Shown piece by piece: positions 18,718 to 27,225 of a DNA stretch of 64,000 bases; position 1 is the stretch's first letter; each line of letters begins with the position of its first letter. The DNA is from Bacteroidales bacterium (GTDB lineage: Bacteria; Bacteroidota; Bacteroidia; Bacteroidales; UBA4417). The notes under the pieces are model-generated. The model worked only from the letters and a program-made list of their open reading frames with translations, was not told where the DNA came from and did no database searches. The DNA is taken from NCBI GenBank assembly GCA_016707705.1, contig JADJHD010000021.1, positions 26,910 through 90,909 of the forward strand, given 5' to 3'. The translations under genes were made by a program, and so were the position numbers.

Positions 18718-19154
18718 TACTCATTCTGTATTGTGAGCCCTTCATGAGCAAGCTCAATGGATTCAATAGCTACCTCATTTCCTGTTGATTTCAGCTGTGG
18801 CCCTTCAACCTTCACGGGGAAGGCATTCTGCACCTTCCAGACCATGACGGGCTTATGCTCTTCATCAAGAAGACTAATCACGAGGTCGCGTCGTTCAATG
18901 GTGTTCATCTTCACTGTATTAAGCCAGTTGAAGAAATCGTTGTCCGATTTGAGAACTCCGCGCTTCAGTGTGATATTGGAGAATTTTCTGAGCCCCGGCA
19001 TTTTTGTAACCGAATACTCAGGTGATGATCCTTCGCGGTATTCAATAACTTGGGTTTCCTGGGTAAGTCCTGAGACTTCCGAGAAGCCAATGCGCGTGCC
19101 ACCCCACTCTACGGTGAAGTGAAATGCTGGTAATGGAAAGGTTCTGTTTGCCAT
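18717..19154 (-). CDS. eCIS inner tube protein 1 (gp19/Hcp-like)
   Basis: This 145-residue tube protein has FHFTVEWGG, FSEVSGL, a YREGSSPEYSVTKMPG loop, ITLKRGVL and C-terminal strands with NAFPVKVEGPQL and EVAIESIEL. It lies right after the sheath gene and is probably the main tube protein (Afp1-like). It and the next tube protein are clearly paralogous but diverged. The hexameric rings form the conduit holding payload. Confidence 0.92.
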   Translation of the reverse strand: MANRTFPLPAFHFTVEWGGTRIGFSEVSGLTQETQVIEYREGSSPEYSVTKMPGLRKFSNITLKRGVLKSDNDFFNWLNTVKMNTIERRDLVISLLDEEHKPVMVWKVQNAFPVKVEGPQLKSTGNEVAIESIELAHEGLTIQNE

Positions 19155-19232
19155 TATGAATGGAATTAAGTTAATAGGCTATGGTTTTCTGGAACGGGAA
19201 TCCTGATGGAGCTTCCCTGAAAAGTTGGTTTA

Positions 19233-20648
19233 TCAGGAGGTTTGCAGCTTATGTGAGAATTTAAGGATGATAAATTCTGCAGGCCTTACAGCTGCCATCC
19301 CGATTTCAACATTCATGCGTCCCTCAAGAATATCCTGAGCAGTCATGGTGACTCCCAGTCCGCACTTCACAAAGAAGGCATCCTTTGGAGTGGCACCAGC
19401 CAATGCTCCTTCGCGCCATTTCTGAGTCAGGTAGTTTTCAATCATGCCTCTAACCTTTACCCAGGTATTGGCATCATTGGGCTCGAACACTGCCCAGTAG
19501 GTTGATTTCTTCACGGATTCCTCAACCATGTTGAAGAAGCGGCGAACCGGCACATATCTCCATTCATTGTCGTTTCCGGCAAGTGTTCTGGCTCCCCAGA
19601 CAAGGGTTCCCTTTCCGGTAAAGGAGCGAATGGCATTTATGGATTTTCCGGTATCGGAGTCAACATTCAGCACATCCTGGTGGGCATTGTCAAGTTTGAC
19701 GACAGGCTCCACCACATTTGCCAGACTGGTATTGGCCGGGGCTTTCCAAACACCGCGATTGCTGTCGGTGCTGGCATAAATTCCTGCAACAGCTCCGCTT
19801 GGTGGAAGTACCACGTAATGATTCTTCAGTTCATTGCGAACGAAATTGAAGACTGCAGTTTTGGTGTTTTTGAAGCTGTCGAGGGTGGCTGTGGAACCAT
19901 TGTAGGTCACATTCACATTTGACTCATCCGATTTCAGGTGGAAGTTGATGGTGCTGCGAAGGAACGGATAATAGGACGCACCGTACTTCAGGAAGTTGTT
20001 TCCAAAATAGGATCTGTTGTTGCTTAATCCAGTTGTGTCAAGGGAGGTTCCGCCATCATAAATATCGAAAATGCAGAAACGGTCGCCCAAAGTGTTGCAT
20101 TGCAGCAATGCTGCCTGTACAAGCGTTTGGTATTCATTGGCGGTGGCAAGCTTTACTGACTCTGGAATGACGATAAGCGTAGGTTCATCAAAGAAAGCGA
20201 CCTTATCGAGTCCGTCTTTCAGTCCATACATGGTAGCCTTGTTGCTGCTGCTGTCACCGTTAAGGTCGATAGCCGGGGTTCCCTGATAGGTTCCAACAGA
20301 CACGATATAGCATTGGCCGCCTCCGTTCTCAAAGAACATTTTTACGCTGAAGTAAAGAATGTATTTCAGACTAGGTTCAGTGAAGGTAGAAAGCTTCAGT
20401 CCTCCGGAAGCAACGTCGTCAGCAATGCTGAGATCAATGTCATCTTCTGCTGGATAGCCGAAATAGGTCTCATATTCCTTGAGGGAATAGATTTTGGTTG
20501 GCTCCAGGATAAGATCGTCAGCAGTTTTTTTCAATGCCTTTTCGGTATAGCCGATAAAAGCAGGAATGGCAGTTTCAACTTCCGCAACGGAAGGAGGGAA
20601 TATGGAAATTTCTTCCACATACACATCAGGGGTTTTGTAATTTGCCAT
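19233..20648 (-). CDS. eCIS contractile sheath protein
   Basis: This 471-residue protein has the contractile sheath pattern. The N-terminus is YKTPDVYVEEISIFPPSV with ETAIPAFIGYTE. The C-terminus carries the conserved core: IENYLTQKWREGAL, then FFVKCGLG, MTAQDILEGRMNVEIGM and a final strand with EFIILKFSHKL. Those end strands make the handshake between neighbouring sheath subunits. Only one sheath gene is present, whereas AFP and PVC have three; a single sheath is common in simpler eCIS. The gap to the tube gene is 78 bases. Confidence 0.95.
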   Translation of the reverse strand: MANYKTPDVYVEEISIFPPSVAEVETAIPAFIGYTEKALKKTADDLILEPTKIYSLKEYETYFGYPAEDDIDLSIADDVASGGLKLSTFTEPSLKYILYFSVKMFFENGGGQCYIVSVGTYQGTPAIDLNGDSSSNKATMYGLKDGLDKVAFFDEPTLIVIPESVKLATANEYQTLVQAALLQCNTLGDRFCIFDIYDGGTSLDTTGLSNNRSYFGNNFLKYGASYYPFLRSTINFHLKSDESNVNVTYNGSTATLDSFKNTKTAVFNFVRNELKNHYVVLPPSGAVAGIYASTDSNRGVWKAPANTSLANVVEPVVKLDNAHQDVLNVDSDTGKSINAIRSFTGKGTLVWGARTLAGNDNEWRYVPVRRFFNMVEESVKKSTYWAVFEPNDANTWVKVRGMIENYLTQKWREGALAGATPKDAFFVKCGLGVTMTAQDILEGRMNVEIGMAAVRPAEFIILKFSHKLQTS

Positions 20649-20660
20649 AATGCAGGTTTT

Positions 20661-21674
20661 TTATGGTTTAGAGATTTGGATTATCATTTCGGAATTGCTT
20701 TGCTCCTGACCCGGCTGGGGAAGGTGCTTTATGATGATGTCAGAACTTTTGCTGAGCTGTATCTTTTTTCTGGGCTTTTCATTCCGGGCAACAAGTGATT
20801 GCGACTTGAACAGCACCACACTTGATCCCGCTGGCGCCAGAATATCCGGCGAGATATCGAACTTGGTGAAAGCTGGCTGATTTACCCTATTGAAGAGAAT
20901 CGGGCTTCTGCCTTCTTCTCCGGCTCCGGCATCGGCAACCGTAATGGCTTCAAGCTCTGATTGTGAATATCGTTTCCCTACAATGTAGTATTTGAGAGTT
21001 TCTTCCCTGGCAGCGAAATTCAGTGTGAATTTGGTCTTCCTGGCATTGAGCAGGGCTTCATCCAGCTTGATTTCAATCACACCAAATGCTGACATCTGAA
21101 TTAATTCCTGATCCAGGTAGTAATCAGTTTCCGCTGAATCTACCGCATATTCTTCCTTCAGGAGATAAAGTCCCTGCCTAAAATCACGCATATCCGCAGT
21201 GTAAACCTGTGAATCCTCCGGACCGGGCAGAACCTCAGAGCTTTGCAGCGATCCATCAGGCCCAAACAGGCTGATTGTAACCGGCCTCTCAGTTTTTGAC
21301 AGTGGATGCTGAAGAAAGGGACCATTCAGCTTAACAGGACGAGGTGCATTGAGCGAAAGGGGTGAAGCTGCATTCCTGTAAAGAGGGAAGGACCCTGGCA
21401 AGACCACTGATTGGGTGAAGTTGCTGAAATTGGCATTCCTGAGCAGTAAGGCGATTCTTAAGGTTTCACCGGTGACAGGAAGCAAAAGGCTCTCATCGTC
21501 CTTTGTTTCAGCCAGCAGATAGAAAACGCCATCCCTTTCCCTGCAAATCATTCTCCCGTTTCTGGCAATCTGACTGCTTTCATTCAGCAGCCTGAACTCA
21601 AAGTCGGAGCAGACACCAGGATAATAGTCGTGGGCGATCTGTATGGAAAATATAATACCGAAACTGCTGCTCAT
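20661..21674 (-). CDS. Conserved eCIS-locus protein of unknown function
   Basis: This 337-residue protein is the second gene of the operon and overlaps the first by ATGA (21674-21671). Residues 1-60 read FSIQIAHDYYPG, SDFEFRLLN and RMICRERDGVFYLL, a beta-rich start I have the impression of seeing next to Bacteroidota eCIS sheath genes. No catalytic motif, signal peptide or membrane segment is visible. The end has FDISPDILAP and a final FKSQSL region. A cap-adaptor or another small particle part is an inference from position only. Confidence 0.6.
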   Translation of the reverse strand: MSSSFGIIFSIQIAHDYYPGVCSDFEFRLLNESSQIARNGRMICRERDGVFYLLAETKDDESLLLPVTGETLRIALLLRNANFSNFTQSVVLPGSFPLYRNAASPLSLNAPRPVKLNGPFLQHPLSKTERPVTISLFGPDGSLQSSEVLPGPEDSQVYTADMRDFRQGLYLLKEEYAVDSAETDYYLDQELIQMSAFGVIEIKLDEALLNARKTKFTLNFAAREETLKYYIVGKRYSQSELEAITVADAGAGEEGRSPILFNRVNQPAFTKFDISPDILAPAGSSVVLFKSQSLVARNEKPRKKIQLSKSSDIIIKHLPQPGQEQSNSEMIIQISKP

Positions 21675-22240
21675 TTGGATGAGAATTGAGTTTTTATACT
21701 TGTTATCGGAGACTGAACACCTGCTATTTCTTCATCCTGAATAACCACTATCCGGATTTTATATACAGCCGAAGGGAGGTATTTGCCACCCACATAGGCC
21801 CAGACCTGATTTAGCTGTTCGAAACTGAGGGTTTCAAGCTCCACGCTGAGTCGTTCAATTGACGGATCCAGGGCGGGATTTTCGGTGCTGCTGAAACTGG
21901 AATGGGATTGAAAGAAGGAAAGTACAAGTGAAATGGCTTTCCATGACTGGGAATAGATAGTGAAATTGGCAGCTGCCATCAGGTGAATGTTGAATTTCAA
22001 CTCCGGGTTGAGCTTCACATGCTGACCGTTCACATAATTGTACTCAGGAACCTGAGCCCGGAATGTCCTGTCTTCTTCAAGATTGATAACCGAAAGTGCA
22101 ATGGTTTCATCGCCGAATGCATACTTGCCCGCTTCATTCACAAGGGAAGTAAGCTTAACATCCACACTGGTGCTGTTAGTCCTTGCAAGAACATAGGCGG
22201 CTAGTTCATCTCGAAGAAAACTCAGGGCAAGGTCAATCAT
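21671..22240 (-). CDS. eCIS cap/terminator, DUF4255 (Afp16/Pvc16-like)
   Basis: This 189-residue protein is the first gene of the operon. It matches the DUF4255/Pvc16_N family: MIDLALSFLRDELAAYV, a VNLEEDRTFR stretch near residue 55, then KFNIHLMAAANFTIYSQSWKA and a helix SLVLSFFQSH, with the late ERLSVELETLSFEQLNQVWA segment. The homologue ends the tube and sheath at the distal cap. Gene order with the cap first is usual in this type of Bacteroidota eCIS. Confidence 0.9.
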   Translation of the reverse strand: MIDLALSFLRDELAAYVLARTNSTSVDVKLTSLVNEAGKYAFGDETIALSVINLEEDRTFRAQVPEYNYVNGQHVKLNPELKFNIHLMAAANFTIYSQSWKAISLVLSFFQSHSSFSSTENPALDPSIERLSVELETLSFEQLNQVWAYVGGKYLPSAVYKIRIVVIQDEEIAGVQSPITSIKTQFSSK

Positions 22241-22995
22241 GTGACATCAGGTTAAATGAAAACGGAAAAATCCTGCTTTTACCTAACCTGACAAATGCAA
22301 AGCTGATTCAAGAGACGGTATAGTGATTGCCTGTTCCCCTGAACCATATGTGGATTCCCTTGGTCAAAAAAATCCTGTCTGGCTTGGACAAACGCATGGA
22401 GTAAGTAGCATTGAAAACAAACAAGATTTTCTGAATGTTCAGAGTTTAAAGACTGGCTAGTCCCAAATTGGAACATTTTCCTATTTTGCAAAAGCTAATT
22501 TAAATTAGCTATTCAGGAATAAAGGCACTTTTGGAAAATGTCGGCCCCGCTTTTCTAAATTACAGGGGCTGGGACTAATTTTGATCTGATAAATATGAAG
22601 CAGAATGCTATAAATGAGGGCTTTCCGGATTTCTGAATCATGCATTTCTATTGGGATTCAGCACCATTTTGTTTGTTGGGAAATGTCTTTACTGGAATCA
22701 TCCGACATTTTAGGATTCATTGGCAGGTACTTGTTAAATTCTGAACAAATGCAGATGATTTCATGTTCAGGCATCGAATGGCAGGCAGTTTTGGGAGCAA
22801 TTATTCCTTCTTTTCATTTTACATTTCAGATTTGATTACAATGATCATCACTAGGAATTTGAGACTTAAATTTTTGACAGATTGAGATATAGCCGGTCAC
22901 ATCGATTCACCAATTCAGACATTGATTCGCAAATCGATTCCGCAACGGAATAACATCTCCGGCGATAATATTTATATTTACAAAAATTCTACCCG
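22241..22995. other. Divergent intergenic region between eCIS and permease
   Basis: This 755-base gap separates the eCIS operon (leftward) from the permease (rightward). I find no convincing gene; the 74-codon frame at 22614-22835 has no family features. It holds a perfect 18-bp palindrome at 22493-22510 and three copies of AT[C/T]GATTC at 22901, 22921 and 22933. A TATATTTA sequence at 22973-22980 is near the Bacteroidota -7 consensus for the permease. No clear TAnnTTTG is visible for the eCIS operon on the minus strand. Confidence 0.6.
22493..22510. promoter_or_regulatory. Perfect 18-bp palindrome upstream of the eCIS operon
   Basis: The sequence AGCTAATTTAAATTAGCT reads the same on both strands and is centred about 260 bases upstream of the first eCIS start. 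It is AT-rich and lacks a T-run, so it fits a dimeric regulator site better than a terminator. Operator function is inference. Confidence 0.4.
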
Positions 22996-24726
22996 ATGAA
23001 GTCCAGTCCCCTCTTCCGGAAAAAATCGATCTCGCTGATCCTGCGGCATGCTGCAGAAACAGAGGGCTCTACGGGGATGCGCAGGACTCTCACGGTTTTC
23101 GACCTTACAGCACTCGGAATTGCCGCCATTATTGGTGCCGGTATCTTCAGCACTATCGGAAATGCTGCTGCAAGCGGCGGTCCTGCGGTTTCGCTGCTCT
23201 TTGTTTTTACGGCTATGGCCTGTGGCTTTTCTGCTATGTGCTATGCTGAATTCGCCTCCTCCATCCCCATCAGCGGCAGCGCTTATACCTATGCCTATGC
23301 GAGTTTCGGGGAACTCATCGCCTGGATTATCGGTTGGGACCTGATCATGGAATATGCAATTGGAAATATTGCTGTGGCTATATCATGGTCGGGGTATTTT
23401 ACCGGACTAGTGCATGGACTGGGAATCAACATCCCCGATTTTCTCTGCATCGACTATCTGAGTGCTTCAAGAGGCTATGCTGAAGCAGTGGCATCCATGA
23501 AATCAGGAATGTCGTTTTCAGAATTGAACTCCGGTATTCAGGAAGCTTTCAGAGCCTGGAATGAGGCTCCGGTACTCGGGAATATCCGCATCATCATGGA
23601 CCTTCCGGCTCTCGGAATTGTGGTGCTGATCTCATGGCTGGTGCTGAGAGGCATCTACGAAACCAAAATTGCCGGTGACCTGATGGTACTACTGAAACTG
23701 GGAATCCTGATGCTGGTAATTGGAGTGGGAGCTTTCTATGTGAATCCTTCCAACTGGTCGCCTTTTGCTCCTAATGGAGTTACCGGCGTGCTGAAGGGGA
23801 TTTCAGGCGTTTTCTTTGCATATATCGGCTTCGATGCTATTTCAACCACTGCCGAGGAATGCAAGAATCCTCGCCGCGACTTGCCCCGATCAATGATTTA
23901 TTCCCTTGCCATCACAACAGTGCTTTATGTGCTGATAAGTCTCGTTCTTACCGGAATGGTGCCTTTCAGCGAACTGGGTGTTTCTGATCCGCTTGCCTAT
24001 GCCTTTGAGAAACTTCATCTTACCAGACTTTCCGGCGTCATAGCTTTCAGTGCTATCATTGCCATGGCCGGAGTGCTGCTGGTGTTTCAGGTCGGACAAC
24101 CACGTATCTGGATGAGTATGAGCCGCGATGGACTGCTTCCCCCGATCTTTTCAAAACTGCATCCGAAATATAAAACACCCTATTTCGCCTCGCTGGTGGC
24201 AGGGGTTCTTGTCGCGGTGCCCTGTCTGTTCCTGAATCTCACCGAGGTGACCGACCTTACATCCATCGGGACATTATTTGCCTTCATTCTGGTTTCTGGA
24301 GGGATCCTGATTCTGAATCCAAAAGGCAAGGATATGGGACGTGGATTCCGGGTTCCATACCTGAACAGCCGCTGGTTCCTGTTTCCCCTTTGGATGCTGG
24401 TGCTGATTATTGGCTATTTTTCTGGACTTTTCGATTCATTCCAAGATCAGGGTGTTTCACTTTCATTTTTTAACTGGAACAATTTTCCATTATGGGTATT
24501 TCTGCTGGTCTCCTGCTGGATAACCTTTAAGGCTGTTGCAAGTCAGTGGTCGCTGATTCCGGTGCTCGGACTTATCACCAATCTCTACCTTATGAGTGAG
24601 CTGGGAATTACCAACTGGCTCAGGTTCCTGATCTGGCTTGCGATTGGGCTTATTTTGTATTTTACTTATGGTTCACGGCATAGTCTGCTGAAAGGAATGA
24701 CAGATGCTGAACTGAATGCGAAGTAG
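22996..24726 (+). CDS. APC-superfamily amino-acid permease
   Basis: This 576-residue membrane protein has about 12-14 hydrophobic segments. The first, LTALGIAAIIGAGIFSTIG at about residues 36-55, is the signature of the amino acid-polyamine-organocation family (cationic amino acid branch). The later stretch with FFAYIGFDAISTTAEECKNP followed by RDLPRSMI is the second family motif. It would import an amino acid across the inner membrane; the substrate cannot be read from the sequence. Two hydrophilic loops around residues 150-190 are longer than usual. It is monocistronic and divergent from the eCIS operon. Confidence 0.9.
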   Translation: MKSSPLFRKKSISLILRHAAETEGSTGMRRTLTVFDLTALGIAAIIGAGIFSTIGNAAASGGPAVSLLFVFTAMACGFSAMCYAEFASSIPISGSAYTYAYASFGELIAWIIGWDLIMEYAIGNIAVAISWSGYFTGLVHGLGINIPDFLCIDYLSASRGYAEAVASMKSGMSFSELNSGIQEAFRAWNEAPVLGNIRIIMDLPALGIVVLISWLVLRGIYETKIAGDLMVLLKLGILMLVIGVGAFYVNPSNWSPFAPNGVTGVLKGISGVFFAYIGFDAISTTAEECKNPRRDLPRSMIYSLAITTVLYVLISLVLTGMVPFSELGVSDPLAYAFEKLHLTRLSGVIAFSAIIAMAGVLLVFQVGQPRIWMSMSRDGLLPPIFSKLHPKYKTPYFASLVAGVLVAVPCLFLNLTEVTDLTSIGTLFAFILVSGGILILNPKGKDMGRGFRVPYLNSRWFLFPLWMLVLIIGYFSGLFDSFQDQGVSLSFFNWNNFPLWVFLLVSCWITFKAVASQWSLIPVLGLITNLYLMSELGITNWLRFLIWLAIGLILYFTYGSRHSLLKGMTDAELNAK

Positions 24727-24789
24727 GACTAGTGATTGATGTCCTTTATTTCTAAATTTTGGATTAGGGTCAAAGGGATCAAATTTCTC

Positions 24790-24797
24790 TATCTTTG
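24790..24797 (+). promoter_or_regulatory. -7 promoter element TATCTTTG for the MNT/HEPN pair
   Basis: TATCTTTG is an exact match to the Bacteroidota TAnnTTTG -7 element and lies 16 bases before the GTG at 24813. No good -33 TTG partner is apparent at the usual spacing. Transcription would begin around 24802-24805, giving a very short leader. Confidence 0.5.
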
Positions 24798-24812
24798 TAT
24801 AAAATAATCAAT

Positions 24813-25109
24813 GTGATTACTAAGGATTACATTCTGAACGCTTTAAGAATCTCCAAGCCTGATTTATTCAGACTTGGAATTAAGGATGTTGGGCTTTTTG
24901 GCTCCTATGCCAGAAATGAACAGTCTGAGCAGAGTGATATTGATATCTTGATTGATTTTTACCCTGCAATGGAAAACTATGATAACTACATGGCAGTATA
25001 TGATATTTTTGAAAGAATTTTCAAGAATAGAAAAATTGAAATAGTGACAAAGAATGGATTAAGTCCATACATAGGCCCAAAGATTTTGAAAGAAGTTACC
25101 TATGTCTAA
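24813..25109 (+). CDS. MNT-type nucleotidyltransferase antitoxin (MntA-like)
   Basis: This is a minimal nucleotidyltransferase of about 98 residues. It carries the GSYARNEQSEQSDIDILID stretch, i.e. the GS-x9-DxD active site of polymerase beta-like enzymes. In MntA/HepT modules this protein adenylylates the HEPN toxin and so silences it. I place the start at GTG 24813; the frame stays open upstream to a TTG at 24795, but that codon lies inside the -7 promoter element. It overlaps the downstream HEPN gene by 8 bases, the usual coupled arrangement. Confidence 0.85.
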   Translation: MITKDYILNALRISKPDLFRLGIKDVGLFGSYARNEQSEQSDIDILIDFYPAMENYDNYMAVYDIFERIFKNRKIEIVTKNGLSPYIGPKILKEVTYV

Positions 25110-25443
25110 AGAACCTATAGAATTTCTGAAACATATTCGAGACGAAAATCTATTTATACTCTCCTTTATTGACAAAGGATTAACCAAGGAAGATTTTTTA
25201 GAGGATGAAGTTTTAAAGCGAGCAATTGTGCGTAGCCTCGAAATAATAGGTGAAGCGTCAAAAAAAATTCCCGCTGATTTTAAGTTAAAATGGGATTTGA
25301 TTAGCTGGAAGAATATGGCCGGCATGAGAGACCGTCTGATTCACGACTATATGGGGGTGAATTATTCAATTGTTTGGGATGTCATAAAGAATAAAATTCC
25401 AGAATTGCATATTCAAATTATGAAAGTGCTTGAAAAGGAGTAA
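25102..25443 (+). CDS. HEPN toxin, HepT/DUF86 family
   Basis: This 113-residue all-helical protein has the HepT motif R-x4-H-x-Y in RDRLIHDYMG near residues 76-85, preceded by IVRSLEIIGEASKKIP, typical of DUF86. HEPN toxins of this class are RNases that act on tRNA or mRNA in the cytoplasm. It overlaps its cognate MNT gene. The pair is more AT-rich than the permease and the fucosidase around it, which suggests separate acquisition. A role in phage defence or stability maintenance is known for the family, not shown here. Confidence 0.88.
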   Translation: MSKEPIEFLKHIRDENLFILSFIDKGLTKEDFLEDEVLKRAIVRSLEIIGEASKKIPADFKLKWDLISWKNMAGMRDRLIHDYMGVNYSIVWDVIKNKIPELHIQIMKVLEKE

Positions 25444-25501
25444 TTACTAACACTTTCAAGGATTTAATAGGACTTTCCAGATATCGGTAATATTAATTAC
25501 T

Positions 25502-26944
25502 TTATAACAGCTGAACCCTTATCACAATCGCAGGCTCCTTTGCCAGCGCCGACTGTATTTTTGCCGGAATCTCCACGTTTATCCCATCCGCTGTCTTTTT
25601 GAAGGATAGATTTTGCTTCATTGCCGGAAGACTCACTTTGATTTTTCCTTTCATGGAGGTTCTGATGAAGACAGTTTCAGGTATCATATCTCCCTCTTTC
25701 GCGGGCATGTATATCGCAAACAGGGTGTTGCTGCCTTTTTGAGTGTAGGCTACATTCCCTTCCTTGAACGGTTCTGTGGGCCTTGTGCCGTAGATGGCAT
25801 CCCCGTTAACCTTTAGCCAGGCACCAATCTCCTCCATTCGCTGGTAAACGGTTGAATCAAATTCGCCCTTGCCATTCGGACCAATTCCAAGCAGCAAATT
25901 GCCACCTTTAGCCACGATATTCACCAGAAGCTGTATTACTTCCCTTGAATTCTTGTAATTGGCTTTGGGTGTCCAGCCCCAGTCAGTGGCCAGGGTAATG
26001 CAGCTTTCCCAGGGGACTTGCAGCGCCTTATCCGGTGTTTTTTGCTCAGGCGTCAGATAATCCTCATAGGGCCCCGGAACCCATCGATCTACAACCAGAA
26101 TTCCTGGTTGATGCTGTCTTGCATTGGCTGCAATTTGACCCATATTGATATCCATATCGTACGGATACTTGCAAAAATCAGCCACATGCGGATTGATTGT
26201 ATTAAGAGGCCTAACCCAGCAGCCATCAAGCCACAGAATATCCAGTTTCCCATATTCTGAAACCAGCTCCCCGATTTGATTCTGGGTGTATTTCATATAG
26301 TTTTTCCACTTATCGGGATGCTTGCTGATGTCGTAGTTAGGATTTCGGTCTTTCGGCGACAAATAAGGCCACCAGAAATCGGGACAAGTCCAGTCGGGCT
26401 TGGAGAAATAGGCTCCAACCGATAAATCTTGCTCCCTGAAAGCATTGAAAATCTCCTTGCTCACATTGGCCCTGGGATTTGTAGAGTAAGGACAAAGCTT
26501 GTTGGTGATCTTGAAATCGCTGTATTTCGTATCAAACATGCTGAATCCGTCATGATGCTTGGTGACGAAAATCATATACTTCACCCCTCCATCCTTGCAC
26601 ATTTTAGCCCAGGATTCAGGATTGAAATTCACCGGATTGAATTGAGCCCTGGTATTGCGGTAGTCATTGGCATAGCTGAAATAATTGGCATATCCATTCC
26701 TGCCTATCCATTCTTCATCTTCCGGACAAAGTCCCCATGATTCAAGTATTCCCTTATGCGAATACAACCCCCAGGTTATCAGCACCCCAAACTTCTGATC
26801 CTGCCATTTGTCGAGGTTCTTCTTCACCAGCGAATCTGTCGGCCAGACATAGGTCTCTGCCTCCGTTTGCGCATAAATCCCAAACGGAATAAGAAGTAAA
26901 ATGAAAGCAATACTCTTCAAAAGGTATTTCTGAATCTGGTTCAT
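25502..26944 (-). CDS. Secreted alpha-L-fucosidase, GH29
   Basis: I place the start at ATG 26944, giving 480 residues with a signal peptide (LLKSIAFILLLIPFGIYAQ); the open frame extends to 27022 but the added 26 residues would spoil the signal. The GH29 core is clear: FGVLITWGLYS, then YANDYRN, KMCKDGGVKYMIFVTKHHDGF, and DILWLDGCW, where the Asp after Leu is the expected nucleophile. WGWTPKANY and GGNLLLGIGPNGKGEFD are also typical. It would remove terminal fucose from glycans in the periplasm or outside. No SusC/D or regulator is next to it, so it is not in an obvious polysaccharide utilisation locus. Confidence 0.93.
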   Translation of the reverse strand: MNQIQKYLLKSIAFILLLIPFGIYAQTEAETYVWPTDSLVKKNLDKWQDQKFGVLITWGLYSHKGILESWGLCPEDEEWIGRNGYANYFSYANDYRNTRAQFNPVNFNPESWAKMCKDGGVKYMIFVTKHHDGFSMFDTKYSDFKITNKLCPYSTNPRANVSKEIFNAFREQDLSVGAYFSKPDWTCPDFWWPYLSPKDRNPNYDISKHPDKWKNYMKYTQNQIGELVSEYGKLDILWLDGCWVRPLNTINPHVADFCKYPYDMDINMGQIAANARQHQPGILVVDRWVPGPYEDYLTPEQKTPDKALQVPWESCITLATDWGWTPKANYKNSREVIQLLVNIVAKGGNLLLGIGPNGKGEFDSTVYQRMEEIGAWLKVNGDAIYGTRPTEPFKEGNVAYTQKGSNTLFAIYMPAKEGDMIPETVFIRTSMKGKIKVSLPAMKQNLSFKKTADGINVEIPAKIQSALAKEPAIVIRVQLL

Positions 26945-27071
26945 GTTTTGAAAGATATTTGGAGATTGTCTAAAAATTCTATTTCCCAAGGAATCCAGGA
27001 ACAAGAATAATTTTCTAATCAAAGGTTCTATTATTTCTATTCTAACTTCTATATTCCGACTTACACTTCTG

Positions 27072-27087
27072 TCCGCCAGCCGGCGGA
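27072..27087. repeat. Short GC-rich palindrome, family of at least eight copies
   Basis: TCCGCCAGCCGGCGGA has 6-bp arms and a 4-base centre. Variants occur in other gaps at 41226-41241, 41559-41574, 45285-45298, 55229-55244, 56397-56412, 57639-57654 and 57747-57762. All lie outside genes. The copies at 45285 and 56397 are perfect palindromes. None is followed by a clear T-run, so they are not ordinary terminators; a REP-like element is the better description. Confidence 0.7.
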
Positions 27088-27225
27088 TGAATTCTTTTTT
27101 TTACTCTGAAACTCAGGATTATCAACCAATCCAGATTTTGCCTCCAAATTAGGATATTTTCCTCTTGGGATGCCTATCTTCATTCAGAATACCATTAGAA
27201 TTTTAGAATCGAATGAAGGAGATTA

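Noticed and set aside
394..22240. Type VI secretion system
   Set aside because: No TssJ/L/M membrane complex or ClpV; DUF4255, LysM adaptor, CIS tape measure and AAA+ ATPase indicate an eCIS.
22614..22835. 74-codon frame in the eCIS-permease gap
   Set aside because: No family-like pattern, AT-rich control region, and poor start context.
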